Assembly: GCF_024721305.1 (NCBI RefSeq)
Contig: NZ_JAMXOD010000005.1
Coordinates: 119,071 to 183,070 of the forward strand
Source: Aequitasia blattaphilus
Lineage (GTDB): Bacteria; Bacillota; Clostridia; Lachnospirales; Lachnospiraceae
Reading direction: 5' to 3'
DNA length: 64,000 nt
Positions within the stretch are counted from its first letter, which is position 1. The number at the start of each line of letters is the position of its first letter. A program made the translations under genes and the position numbers. Below the pieces are notes generated by a model. The model did not search any database. It was not told the DNA's origin and saw only the letters and a program-made list of their open reading frames with translations. This document shows positions 55,795 to 64,000 of this stretch, piece after piece.

Positions 55795-57030
55795 ATGAAG
55801 GAAAAGGAATTACAAAAACAATTTATTTTAAAAGGTAACCTCTGGAAGGTAATGTTTCAATTATCATGGCCAGCCGTTGTCGCCATGGTACTCTATGGTT
55901 TCAACACTGTATTGGATGGTATTTTCGTGGGGCGCTTTGTCGGCGAAACAGCTCTTGCAGGAGTATCCTTAGCCTATCCAATCACACAACTCAGTACGGC
56001 TTTCGGTTCTCTCATTGCCATGATGGGTGGTAGTGGAGAAAGCTTGACCCTGGGAGTTAACTATTTTCGAATTACTATTTTCGGTTCCATATTCTGGATT
56101 TATGGTTTGGCTGGGAATATGATTATCCGTGCAGAAGGCAGAATGAAAACTGCGGCTTGGATGATGGGTGCCGGACTCTTGGTAAATGCAGTCAGTAACT
56201 ATATTTTTATCGTGATTTTACACATGGGTGTGGAAGGCGCTGCTTGGGGTACTAACGTTGGGATGCTTGCATACTCCGTTCTTGGTTGGGTCTATTTCGC
56301 CCGTGGAAAATCATCCTTTGACTGCAAAGTTGCATCATTAAAATATACAAAAGAAACCGCAACAGATATTCTGCGGCTGGGCATGTCTTCTTTAATGATG
56401 TCTATTATGAGTCTGGTGCAGGCAGTTGTTGTCTTTAATGCCTTGGCAAAATATGGTACCACCAGTGACGTTGCATTTTACGGCATTGTTTACCGTATCT
56501 TCCAATTTATGCTGACACCTATCTTTGGCTTAATGCGTGCCCTGCAGCCCGCGATTGGAATTAATTACGGAGCAAAGAGGTATGACCGGGTTATCAGTGC
56601 CTATAAGATTTTTGGTGTTGCAGCGATGTTACTAACAATTCCTTTCTGGCTCTTCTCTCTTATTTCACCGGGAACAGTCTTAGGTCTTATGCTGCCAGGC
56701 CAGGCATTCACCATAACTCAGTTTGGATTTTTACGAATCCAAATGGCGATTTTACCGGTAATGTCCTTTATCTTTATGGCAATGACCTTATTTCCAGCCA
56801 TCGATAAGGGAATGCCGGCGATGGTTATCGGTATGGCCAGACAGTTCGTTTTCTATGTTCCGGTAATGCTGATTCTTCCACGTTTTGTTGGTGTTGCAGG
56901 CATCTATATTGGCTCCTTTGCAATCGACTCCGTAATTGTCCTTTGGACTCTCTGGATGGTGAAGCGAAAATTTAATTTACTTCGGGGACGCCGGATGGAA
57001 ATGAAAGTTTGCCCCACTGGCGAAGCATAA
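55795..57030 (+). CDS. MATE-family efflux transporter
   Basis: A 411-residue MatE-type exporter, somewhat shorter than the usual 440-460. The first half has LYGFNTVLDGIFVGRFVGETALAGVSLAYP and the second ALQPAIGINYGAKR. Part of the first MatE domain after LIAMMGGSGESLTLG appears shortened by about 40 residues (direct passage to NYFRITIFGSIF), which would remove one or two membrane segments. Start ATG 55795 follows AAGGAG. Controlled by the adjacent TetR. Confidence 0.88.
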   Translation: MKEKELQKQFILKGNLWKVMFQLSWPAVVAMVLYGFNTVLDGIFVGRFVGETALAGVSLAYPITQLSTAFGSLIAMMGGSGESLTLGVNYFRITIFGSIFWIYGLAGNMIIRAEGRMKTAAWMMGAGLLVNAVSNYIFIVILHMGVEGAAWGTNVGMLAYSVLGWVYFARGKSSFDCKVASLKYTKETATDILRLGMSSLMMSIMSLVQAVVVFNALAKYGTTSDVAFYGIVYRIFQFMLTPIFGLMRALQPAIGINYGAKRYDRVISAYKIFGVAAMLLTIPFWLFSLISPGTVLGLMLPGQAFTITQFGFLRIQMAILPVMSFIFMAMTLFPAIDKGMPAMVIGMARQFVFYVPVMLILPRFVGVAGIYIGSFAIDSVIVLWTLWMVKRKFNLLRGRRMEMKVCPTGEA

Positions 57031-57041
57031 GAAATAAAAAC

Positions 57042-57098
57042 AGTCCTCTATAAATGAACACGCTAACAAGCGAATGCTTCTTTATAGAGGACTTTTTC
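57042..57098 (+). terminator. Terminator of the TetR-MATE operon
   Basis: AGTCCTCTATAAA (57042-57054) / TTTATAGAGGACT (57081-57093) followed by five T. The minus-strand side has only a broken T run, so it mainly serves the plus strand. Confidence 0.8.
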
Positions 57099-57133
57099 TA
57101 TTCACGCTAATATAACCAGCACCAAAATCTTCT

Positions 57134-57508
57134 TTATTGTATTTCTCTCTTCTCCAATAAAATATTCCCTCTTGGATTTCCCCAGTTCCCAAGATCTTCA
57201 TCTTTCAGAACTTCTACCACTTCATCCAACAACAAATACAAATACCTACCAGAAAGCTCTGCCTCATGCAGATACTCTGTTTCCGTGGTAAATTCTGCAT
57301 CATCCAGGTGATATCGTATATCTACGAATTCATCCCCCTCCATGTCACTGCTAATTCCCATCTTATGTTCTTCTCCCATGTATCGGATTATGAGATTTAG
57401 CGTAGGAGCATCAATCCGTATGTACTCCCGCATTAGATCCAATATATCTGCAAATTTGCATTTTAATGGCGGGTAATCTTTTTTCTTGAATATATTAAAT
57501 AATCCCAT
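57134..57508 (-). CDS. Hypothetical acidic protein
   Basis: A 124-residue soluble, acidic protein that I do not recognise. It begins GLFNIFKKKDYPPL, has a helical N-terminal third and an acidic middle (DDAEFTTETEYLHEAELSGRYLYLLLDEVVEVL). It follows the SulP gene by 17 bases on the same strand and has a plausible start, so it is probably real and cotranscribed. No function is proposed. Confidence 0.6.
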   Translation of the reverse strand: MGLFNIFKKKDYPPLKCKFADILDLMREYIRIDAPTLNLIIRYMGEEHKMGISSDMEGDEFVDIRYHLDDAEFTTETEYLHEAELSGRYLYLLLDEVVEVLKDEDLGNWGNPRGNILLEKREIQ

Positions 57509-57525
57509 CTCTTTTCTCCCTTTCT

Positions 57526-59145
57526 TTAATGTATAGCCAATGACTGCAGTGCCTCTGATGCTTCCCAGAAATAATTGTCTTTTCCAACGGTTTTTGTGAT
57601 TTCTCCCCGGTCAAAAAAGAGACGTACTTTATCCTGCACACCACAGAAGAATACCTTTCCACCTGCCGCTTGTTTCTCTTCGCAAAAGCTCAAGATTTCC
57701 TGGACTCCGGAAGTATCAACATCTGACACCCCTCGCATGGACAGGATTAAGTTTTTACTGCTTGCAGCCTTCAGCTTACTGGTAAAGGCTTCAGCTGTTC
57801 CAAAGAATATTGGACCGGTCAGATAAACCACCTGTACATCCTCTGGAATTTCACCTCTGTCAAGCTCTGTACGTTCTGGATCAAACTCACTGACCGTCAC
57901 CTCCAGATTTGCAGTACGAACAATAAAAAGGAACATCGCTAAAAAGCATCCGACTGCAATTGCAATTGTCAAATCAAACAGAACAGTACACAGTAAGGTA
58001 ACACTGAATTTTACCATTGCTGCTTTAAATTTATGGCTGAAAATATAACGAATACTTTCCCACTCATTCATTCTCCAAGCCGTCATAATCAGTACGCCAG
58101 CAAGGGCAGCCATTGGAATCTGTGACATAAATGGACTCAATAAAAACATGGATAATAACAAGACCAGTCCTTGAATCCAGCCTGTCATCCGTGTTACAGC
58201 TCCCGACTTTAAAGCCACACTGGTTCGGGCAATTGCTGCCGTTGCCGGTACTCCGCCAAAGAAGGGTAAAATTAAATTTCCAACGCCTTGTGCAATCAAT
58301 TCCCGATCATTACGCAGCTTTTCACCGCTCATCTTTCCTGCCACTGCTCCACAAAGCAAACTCTCAATCATTCCTAACGCTGCAATCGATATCGCTGGCA
58401 TCAAGACTACATCCCAGGGAATATCCAGTAAATCTTTTGGTATCAAACGTTCCTTATGAACCAATGTCTGAGGAATTTCACCTACTGTATGAACAGGAAA
58501 CTGAAAGATTAGCTGGACAATAATTGTAACAATAATCGCTACTAAAGATGCCGGCACCTTCCTGCCCCACTTTTTTGGCCAAAAAGCCATCAGTAATAAA
58601 GTGAAAACTCCAATGGCAACTGCGTAAAAGTTTGGCATGATACCATCACGGAAGATATTGATTACTTTCATATAGGTTTCCTCCCCGTGGGAAGTTACTC
58701 CTAAAAAGTTTTCAACTTGCCCCAAAGCAATAATCACAGCAATTCCAGAGGTAAATCCTGTAATAATAGGTTTCGGCAAAAATGCAATGATCCTGCCGGC
58801 TCGAAACAACCCTGCAATTATTAAAATCACTCCTGAAAGTGCTCCTGCTACAAGAACTGTTTTAATTCCATACTTAGACGCCAATGGAATTAGTATAGCC
58901 GCCATTGCTCCTGTTGGACCTGAAATTTGATAAGAGGCTCCTGAAAGACTTCCAATAATAAATGCAGCGATAATTGCCGTAATCAAACCGGCCGCTGCAT
59001 CCATTCCACTGGCAACTCCAAAAGCCAGTGCTAAAGGAAGCGCTACTGCCGCCACTGTAATGCCAGCTAACACATCCTTTGTAAATTTACCACTATTGTA
59101 TCCCTTAAACTCTCCTTTTAAATCCTTTACATATTCTTTAAACAT
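57526..59145 (-). CDS. SulP-family inorganic anion transporter with STAS domain
   Basis: A 539-residue secondary transporter of the SLC26/SulP family. The membrane part (about 20-400) has the typical N-terminus VLAGITVAAVALPLALAFGVASG and SYQISGPTGAMAAIL. A cytoplasmic STAS domain follows (about 430-535; GVSDVDTSGVQEIL contains the phosphorylatable Ser). Members carry sulfate, bicarbonate or dicarboxylates; the sequence does not decide which. It begins a short unit with the hypothetical gene downstream. Confidence 0.92.
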   Translation of the reverse strand: MFKEYVKDLKGEFKGYNSGKFTKDVLAGITVAAVALPLALAFGVASGMDAAAGLITAIIAAFIIGSLSGASYQISGPTGAMAAILIPLASKYGIKTVLVAGALSGVILIIAGLFRAGRIIAFLPKPIITGFTSGIAVIIALGQVENFLGVTSHGEETYMKVINIFRDGIMPNFYAVAIGVFTLLLMAFWPKKWGRKVPASLVAIIVTIIVQLIFQFPVHTVGEIPQTLVHKERLIPKDLLDIPWDVVLMPAISIAALGMIESLLCGAVAGKMSGEKLRNDRELIAQGVGNLILPFFGGVPATAAIARTSVALKSGAVTRMTGWIQGLVLLLSMFLLSPFMSQIPMAALAGVLIMTAWRMNEWESIRYIFSHKFKAAMVKFSVTLLCTVLFDLTIAIAVGCFLAMFLFIVRTANLEVTVSEFDPERTELDRGEIPEDVQVVYLTGPIFFGTAEAFTSKLKAASSKNLILSMRGVSDVDTSGVQEILSFCEEKQAAGGKVFFCGVQDKVRLFFDRGEITKTVGKDNYFWEASEALQSLAIH

Positions 59146-59191
59146 CTACTCTTTCATTCCTTCCTATTCCTCTAAGCGTAATACAAGGCTA

Positions 59192-59707
59192 TTACTTATT
59201 TAATTCTTTAATTTGTTCTACAATTGCTCCCAGTTCCTTTGGATTTATTTTTTCCTTTTTATGAGACTTAATTTCTTTCTTAAGATTCAACGTATATACG
59301 ACTGGCTTTTCTGTACTAGCCCTTATCTCCGCTTTCGTCAAAAAGACTACAAGTGGTATGAAATAATTCGTTGGTAAGTTGAGGCTCTTTTTCAGTGCTT
59401 TCACATGATTATAGTTTTGAGTGATTGGTTTCCCCTTCCCACTTCCGGTCATCAGACCTTTATAATTCTTCATTTCAATTACGAAAATGCCATAAATTGA
59501 AACTACTATATAATCGATTTGTGTTGTCTCTTTACCCGATTTTAGTTCTACATTGCTTATTACCTTGTAATTATCACTTGGTAATTTCGTTAAGGTTTTC
59601 AAAATTATTCTTTCACAAATCCTTCCTTTTAGTACAGGTCTTAATAACTGTATTACAATACTTATTACCATTAATACAATCAAACAAACGATCCAAATTT
59701 TTAACAT
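59192..59707 (-). CDS. NERD-domain protein with N-terminal membrane anchor
   Basis: A 171-residue protein: one transmembrane helix (residues 3-25), then a NERD (nuclease-related) domain with ICERIILKTLTKLP, the core QIDYIVVSIYGIFVIEMKNYKG and QNYNHVKALKKSL. The core Asp and Glu-x-Lys of the nuclease-like site are kept. The stretch between KNYKG and QNYNH is about 20 residues shorter than in most members, where a Trp-containing strand lies, so it may have suffered an internal deletion. GGGAGG precedes the ATG. Function unknown. Confidence 0.8.
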   Translation of the reverse strand: MLKIWIVCLIVLMVISIVIQLLRPVLKGRICERIILKTLTKLPSDNYKVISNVELKSGKETTQIDYIVVSIYGIFVIEMKNYKGLMTGSGKGKPITQNYNHVKALKKSLNLPTNYFIPLVVFLTKAEIRASTEKPVVYTLNLKKEIKSHKKEKINPKELGAIVEQIKELNK

Positions 59708-59770
59708 ACGGCCTCCCTGAAATTAATTCATCATAAAATATCTTCATTATCATCCGACTCGTATACCGTT

Positions 59771-59799
59771 AAAGCGACTGGTTTTACACCAATCGCTTT
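59771..59799 (-). terminator. Probable terminator of the second surface-protein gene
   Basis: AAAGCGACTGG / CCAATCGCTTT hairpin 13 bases after the stop codon, on a short loop. The following T stretch on the minus strand is weak, so the call is tentative. Confidence 0.5.
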
Positions 59800-59811
59800 T
59801 GTACAATTCTA

Positions 59812-62800
59812 CTATCTGGTTTTTTTATGACTTAATCTGATACTTGCAGTGAACAGAAACATTGAACACAAAATCATCACAAGTGGAAAAAATGGTGATG
59901 CCGAATCTCCTGTGTTTGCAGAAGTATTATTTTTATCCCCTGGCTTTGTTTTCCTTTGCACGATTTCAAAGTCCAGAGTAACACTGCCACTAAAATTACT
60001 ATCCTTTGTAGCACTAATAATAATCGAAGCCTTTCCAACCTTAATATTGTTTTGATATTGTATCCGAATATCTTGGCTGCTCAGCAATGTTTCTTCAATA
60101 ATCACTTCTGGTTTGATTCCCTTACCGGAATATATTTGATTCTTGATTGGTAAAAACATATCAACCGTCAACGGCTTTTTCGTAATGGTGACCGTCTCAT
60201 GGCCTGAAACATCCTCATAATTATCTCGCTTGCATAAGTAATAGACTGTGTATACACCAGCATTACGAAACATTGGCGGTTTGACACTTGGTTGCGCCAC
60301 TGTAAGCAAATCATTTTTTTCTAAACTATATGAAATGATTGCTCCTTCTGCTTCGACTTTAATGGAATGATCTTTTCCATCGTAAACGCCTTCATAAGGT
60401 GTCACTTGAACCTTTTGCTTTACTGGTAATATCTGAAATTCTTTTTCCACACTTCCTGAATAATTTCCCGCCGGGGCAGCTTCAATTATTGTCTTCGCAG
60501 TGCCCACTGAAGTGTTGTCTTTATATCTAATTGTATAATCGGAAGTTGCAATAATTGACGGGTCTCCATCACCAAGCTCTGGTACCGGTTCTTGTGGGGA
60601 ACCGGTATATATGACATCTGCAATGTTTTGAACCATATCTCCCTTTAAAGGTTTGGGCTCAATATTAGCATAATCTATCACTCCATCCGGCGTCTGATAA
60701 TTGTCACTTGCCGTCCCGGATTTTTCAAAGGAAACCATAACATCCTTATTTTTACCAGCATCTTTATCCTCAAATGTAGCAGTAGCCTTTATCTCAATGT
60801 CATCCCCATCCTGATCCAGCACACCTTCTATTTTAAATTCATCACTTAACTGACCAAGGTTGTCCCCATTATACTCCTTGTTCTTAACCAATTGTCCCTC
60901 ATTTGAATACGTAAGTAACTTTGGTACAACATTAACTGTGATTTCCCAAGAAATACTCGTATAGTTATCGCTATCCTCCGGAATAAACCATCTGGTAACT
61001 TTCTGTTCCCCTACATCTCCCACGAGCTGACCTTCATCACCTTTGAATTTAAACGTGCCTTCAATGTCTGCACTTTCACCCTCGATTTCCAACTCCTCAA
61101 GCAGATCGCCATAAGTAGCTTGCACTGTATCGATTTTAGCTACATTCGGATTGATTTTAGCTTTCAACTGCAGATTATCTGAAGTGCAGCTACTATTGTT
61201 TTCGTTACCTGGATACGCAACATAAACTTGATAAATTACTCCATCTGAAGGGTATTCCCACTCTGAAAAAATCACTTTACCCTCACCATCGGTTGGCCGC
61301 GTTTCGGAATAGACGATTCTCCCTTCTTCATCACGAACATAAAACGTAAGCGGCTGGCCTTCTAAATCATCACTTTCTGTTAAAGTAGCACTCACCTGAT
61401 ACTTATTATTCCCTTTCTCTTCAATATTCGTCTCCAATTTTGGTTCTGTCTGTGCAGTACCTTCTAAATATGTCGGATAAAGCGTCACATTTTCCTTTAC
61501 CGTTATGGTGAGTGGATTATCACTGCTGTATTCCGTACCATCCTCGTTCAGCCACTTATCAAAATAGTAACCCTCCTCCGGCAAAGCAATCATCGTAACC
61601 TCTGCACCTGCGGAATATGTGTTCCCAAATACAGTCGCACCATGGACTAGTCCGTGGGCCATTTCCGGCTTATAAATTAACTTGACCATATAAAGGTTGG
61701 ATTCAATGTGCCCGGTTCCACCAATCACATTTCCTCGCGGCTCCCCGATTTGATCCGTTGTCACCAGTTGCGTTGGTGCTGGCTCTAATGTGCTCCACCC
61801 ATTATTGTAATAATTGTACCATTTATTATCATCTTTATTCTGATAGGCAAAAATTGGAGTTTCAGATTTAGGATCAAATGCCGTAGCCACTCCACCATTC
61901 AGAAAATCAGGAATAGGTGTACATAATGGAGCAATTGAAGTGAATTTACCGGAAGGCGTATATATCATTGGTTGATACACCATCCCTGTTTCGATCTCAC
62001 TACCATCAGCAGCCAGTACTTTTGTTAAGATTCCATTCGTGAAAATATTATTGTCAGAACCATCTGAGTTCCCTGCGTAAAGATAATTTTTATATCCCGT
62101 CAATGCCTCACCATGGGTCAAAGAACTGACCATCCGATAATTACTTAATGAATTGTATGTTGATATATCCCCTATACTTGAGTCATAGTCACTTAAAGAA
62201 AACTTATCGCCGTCCAAGCGATAGTTATAAGTAAACATGCAGTTGACAACAACAGATTTCGACCCTCTGAGAGCTCCTCCACCATACTCAGTACTATAGG
62301 ATATATTACCGGAAAACGTACTATTCATTATATAGGCCATTCCACCATAATCATTAATCGCCCCACCTAATTCCGTACTTTTATTATTCGCAAAGGTGCA
62401 GTTATTAATATAGAGCTGTCCTTGATTTTCACCGGCACCACCACCACCGTTATCACTTAAGCTTCGATTCTCACTGAAGCAAGAGTTTTCAATGACCATT
62501 GTCCCGCTATTCAAAAATCCGCCCCCATGTCTTGCAGCATTACGGCTCACCATAGAGTCCTTAATATAAATTGTCCCAGAATTCAAAATACCTCCACCAG
62601 GAGTCTCAGCATCACCACCTGAATTTGTTATCGTAACCCTATCTAATATCACGGTAACGTTAGCCCCGATGTAAATAGCGCCGCCTTCTTTTTTGCCTCC
62701 TGAAATAATTAATCTGTTCACCTGAATTTCCGTTGCTTCTGTTACCGCATTGAAAACCCGGTAATTGCTGACTGAACTGTTTAGGATTCCCGATTCATGC

Positions 62801-63075
62801 ATACCTGGCTGAGAAACACAAATCATATGACCATTTCCATTAATTGTCAGAGACTTGTCCAAATCAATTTGATTCTTTACCACAATATCTTCTTTGATAT
62901 TAATTACATCTCCATTTTCTCCATTTGAAATCGCATTTCTTAACTCATCCTCCGTTCCTACAACAATTTCTTTCGCGTATACATTTTCTTCTTCCACTGG
63001 CAAAAAAGCTACTCCTAAAATAGCAATTGCTAATGCACATAGAACTTGCCACCCTCGTTTTTTCCTTCTCTTCAT
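59812..63075 (-). CDS. Large surface protein: beta-helix, InlB-like and YDG-type domains, sorting tail
   Basis: A 1087-residue secreted protein. The signal peptide is at 1-35 (basic start, hydrophobic core, VYA-KEI). A right-handed parallel beta-helix follows at about 40-300, with recurrent GGGI/GGGA-NSGT-I turns (pectate-lyase/POMP-like). A spacer contains NDNI and Trp-rich segments. An InlB-like module (GYYFDKWLNEDGTEYSSDNPLTITV) lies at about 480-540, an Ig-like module at 545-645, then MBG/YDG-type repeats at about 650-1030. The tail SANTGDS, a membrane segment and SHKKTR resemble a sortase signal without LP. A role in adhesion or glycan binding is likely; no catalytic residues are identified. 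Confidence 0.83.
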   Translation of the reverse strand: MKRRKKRGWQVLCALAIAILGVAFLPVEEENVYAKEIVVGTEDELRNAISNGENGDVINIKEDIVVKNQIDLDKSLTINGNGHMICVSQPGMHESGILNSSVSNYRVFNAVTEATEIQVNRLIISGGKKEGGAIYIGANVTVILDRVTITNSGGDAETPGGGILNSGTIYIKDSMVSRNAARHGGGFLNSGTMVIENSCFSENRSLSDNGGGGAGENQGQLYINNCTFANNKSTELGGAINDYGGMAYIMNSTFSGNISYSTEYGGGALRGSKSVVVNCMFTYNYRLDGDKFSLSDYDSSIGDISTYNSLSNYRMVSSLTHGEALTGYKNYLYAGNSDGSDNNIFTNGILTKVLAADGSEIETGMVYQPMIYTPSGKFTSIAPLCTPIPDFLNGGVATAFDPKSETPIFAYQNKDDNKWYNYYNNGWSTLEPAPTQLVTTDQIGEPRGNVIGGTGHIESNLYMVKLIYKPEMAHGLVHGATVFGNTYSAGAEVTMIALPEEGYYFDKWLNEDGTEYSSDNPLTITVKENVTLYPTYLEGTAQTEPKLETNIEEKGNNKYQVSATLTESDDLEGQPLTFYVRDEEGRIVYSETRPTDGEGKVIFSEWEYPSDGVIYQVYVAYPGNENNSSCTSDNLQLKAKINPNVAKIDTVQATYGDLLEELEIEGESADIEGTFKFKGDEGQLVGDVGEQKVTRWFIPEDSDNYTSISWEITVNVVPKLLTYSNEGQLVKNKEYNGDNLGQLSDEFKIEGVLDQDGDDIEIKATATFEDKDAGKNKDVMVSFEKSGTASDNYQTPDGVIDYANIEPKPLKGDMVQNIADVIYTGSPQEPVPELGDGDPSIIATSDYTIRYKDNTSVGTAKTIIEAAPAGNYSGSVEKEFQILPVKQKVQVTPYEGVYDGKDHSIKVEAEGAIISYSLEKNDLLTVAQPSVKPPMFRNAGVYTVYYLCKRDNYEDVSGHETVTITKKPLTVDMFLPIKNQIYSGKGIKPEVIIEETLLSSQDIRIQYQNNIKVGKASIIISATKDSNFSGSVTLDFEIVQRKTKPGDKNNTSANTGDSASPFFPLVMILCSMFLFTASIRLSHKKTR

Positions 63076-63119
63076 CTATCGTTCCCTCTCCAAGTGCTGT
63101 TTACGTGTTTTGTGTAGCA

Positions 63120-63148
63120 ATTATACCATATGTGATTATTAATCACAA
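63120..63148 (-). promoter_or_regulatory. Promoter with overlapping palindrome for the surface-protein gene
   Basis: Minus-strand TTGTGA (63143-63148), 17 bases, TATAAT (63120-63125). The perfect inverted repeat TGTGATTA-T-TAATCACA (63131-63147) covers the -35 and most of the spacer. It resembles CRP/FNR or Rex sites but has seven central bases instead of six. Confidence 0.65.
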
Positions 63149-63218
63149 TTCGCCAAAGTCGTTTCGCGAACATCGAATCGGATGTTTGTGACATTCTTCC
63201 CTTAACTCTAAAATGATT

Positions 63219-63332
63219 CTAAACGAATTCATAAGTTGGATATTCTTTGTCAAAGTGATATCCCAATTTTTCTGCCACTGCAAGTGAACCTGTGTTGTGA
63301 GCATTCCGGTTTGGACACCCAATATACCAGCA
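63219..63332 (-). pseudogene. C-terminal fragment of an acetyltransferase-like (GNAT) gene
   Basis: Reading the minus strand, the frame WYIGCPNRNAHNTGSLAVAEKLGYHFDKEYPTYEFV then stop resembles the last 36 residues of a GNAT-type acetyltransferase (the 'N-GSLAVAEKLGY' helix). Its upstream part is missing: at about 63330 the sequence passes into the transposase remnant. GNAT identity is tentative. Confidence 0.5.
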
Positions 63333-63535
63333 TACAATTTGAAGACTTTCTAGTTGAACAGAAGATGCTACATTCTTTTAGTCGTAAAGGAAACCCATAT
63401 GATAATGCTTGTATTGAATCCTTTCATGCTGCCTAAAAAAAAGATGTCTACACAAAAATCTATTATGATTTTGAAGAGGCCAAATATACTCTCTTTGAAT
63501 ATCTAGAATCCTGGTATAACGGAAAAAGGATGCTT
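63328..63535 (+). pseudogene. IS3-family transposase remnant (3' end of orfB)
   Basis: Plus-strand frame QYTSIQFEDFLVEQKMLHSFSRKGNPYDNACIESFHAA, stop (63434-63436 region), then in the same frame KKDVYTKIYYDFEEAKYTLFEYLESWYNGKR. This is the C-terminal part of an IS3/IS150-type DDE integrase core, including the Glu-containing 'NACIESFHA' of the catalytic triad. It is truncated at both ends and interrupted by TAA, so it is dead. No terminal inverted repeats were found. Confidence 0.8.
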
Positions 63536-64000
63536 TACTGGTATAGCTCTCTTCTTGTTCGGTGAAGCCAATCCCATAGAGCTGACACAGATATTCCAGT
63601 TTATCCCGGAGCTTTCCAAAAGGAATGTTTACAAAGTTTTGATTGTTGATGGTTCCGATATTACAGTCCCTTTGAAACTCTTTGTGATAGCCCACTACAA
63701 GATGACCGATATCATGGTCTAAACAATAGTTGATAACCGTACGGGCAGTTTTTGCCATATAATCATTGACTTTGTTATTCCTGATGCGGGCAAGAGCCTT
63801 TTGCTGATTGGTGGTTTTCTTACCATACTTTTACTTATCCTTAATACACTGTAATCGGGCTGTGCATTTGTTGAACCACTGATTGAGAGATTTTAATTTT
63901 CGTCCATCAATGATGAAGCTCTTTCCTTTAGAAGTAACTGCTGTAACTAAGTTATTAATTCCAAAATCAATCGCCAGTGCATTGTTTTGATTTAAATTTC
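63530..64000 (-). pseudogene. tnpB: IS200/IS605-type TnpB remnant, truncated and with a nonsense codon
   Basis: Minus-strand reading from the window edge gives [15 protein letters not shown] (RuvC-I Asp), [16 protein letters not shown], then an in-frame TAA at 63831-63833. After it the same frame continues KYGKKTTNQQKALARIRNNKVNDYMAKTAR, NQNFVNIPFGKLRDKLEYLC and EQEESYTSKAS (RuvC-II Glu). The zinc-finger and RuvC-III parts are lost where the sequence joins the IS3 remnant at about 63530. The beginning lies beyond the window. Not functional as it stands. Confidence 0.85.

Overview
The window looks like the chromosome of an anaerobic, low-to-moderate GC Gram-positive bacterium of the Clostridia, most like the Lachnospiraceae/Eubacteriaceae. 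The reasons are strong AGGAGG ribosome sites, Firmicutes-type promoters, ATP-dependent PEP carboxykinase, a FabV enoyl reductase, large cell-wall proteins with InlB-type repeats and TGD-type sorting tails, and a B12- and molybdenum-dependent fermentation operon. No rRNA, tRNA, CRISPR array or intact mobile element was seen.

Layout. 1-2.2 kb: an XRE regulator with a consensus promoter and built-in operator, then pckA. 2.4-9.9 kb: a 2490-residue cell-surface protein (C-type lectin-like domain plus many InlB/MucBP-type repeats). 10.1-17.3 kb: a sugar locus with an intracellular GH32-like glycosidase, a ribose-type ABC importer and an unusual LacI regulator carrying two sugar-binding domains. 17.4-21.2 kb: a MATE exporter diverging from a TudS-related desulfidase gene followed by an amino-acid ABC binding protein and permease without an ATPase. 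21.2-28.2 kb: fabV and a self-contained fructose PTS operon (fruK-fruA-ptsH-ptsI-deoR type regulator). 28.2-31.0 kb: an ABC-2 exporter operon with a MerR regulator and a MerR-type 19-bp-spacer promoter, then an orphan MraZ-like gene.

31.2-49.5 kb is the centrepiece: a 15-gene minus-strand operon that encodes, as far as can be read, the whole nicotinate fermentation pathway known from Eubacterium barkeri. In order of transcription it holds a candidate transporter (PTS_EIIC_2-like), enamidase, 6-hydroxynicotinate reductase, a UPF0280 protein, an AA_synth-family protein, 2-(hydroxymethyl)glutarate dehydrogenase, the three nicotinate dehydrogenase subunits, dimethylmaleate hydratase large subunit, a fusion of its small subunit with 2-methyleneglutarate mutase, methylitaconate isomerase, a GlmL/MutL-like mutase companion, dimethylmalate lyase and a [4Fe-4S] 2-(hydroxymethyl)glutarate dehydratase. 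Predicted outcome: nicotinate to ammonia, propionate and pyruvate (pyruvate then being oxidised further). A LysR regulator and an NADP-type glutamate dehydrogenase diverge from it. Departures from the E. barkeri arrangement are the undivided molybdopterin subunit, the dmdB-mgm fusion, and three genes with no assigned step.

52-59.8 kb: an M20 peptidase with two small membrane proteins, a TetR-MATE pair with a clear operator, a SulP anion transporter, a small hypothetical gene and a NERD-domain protein. 59.8-63.1 kb: a second large surface protein (beta-helix plus YDG/InlB-like domains). 63.2-64 kb: a graveyard where fragments of an acetyltransferase-like gene, an IS3-family transposase and an IS200/IS605 TnpB are fused end to end; the TnpB remnant runs off the window.
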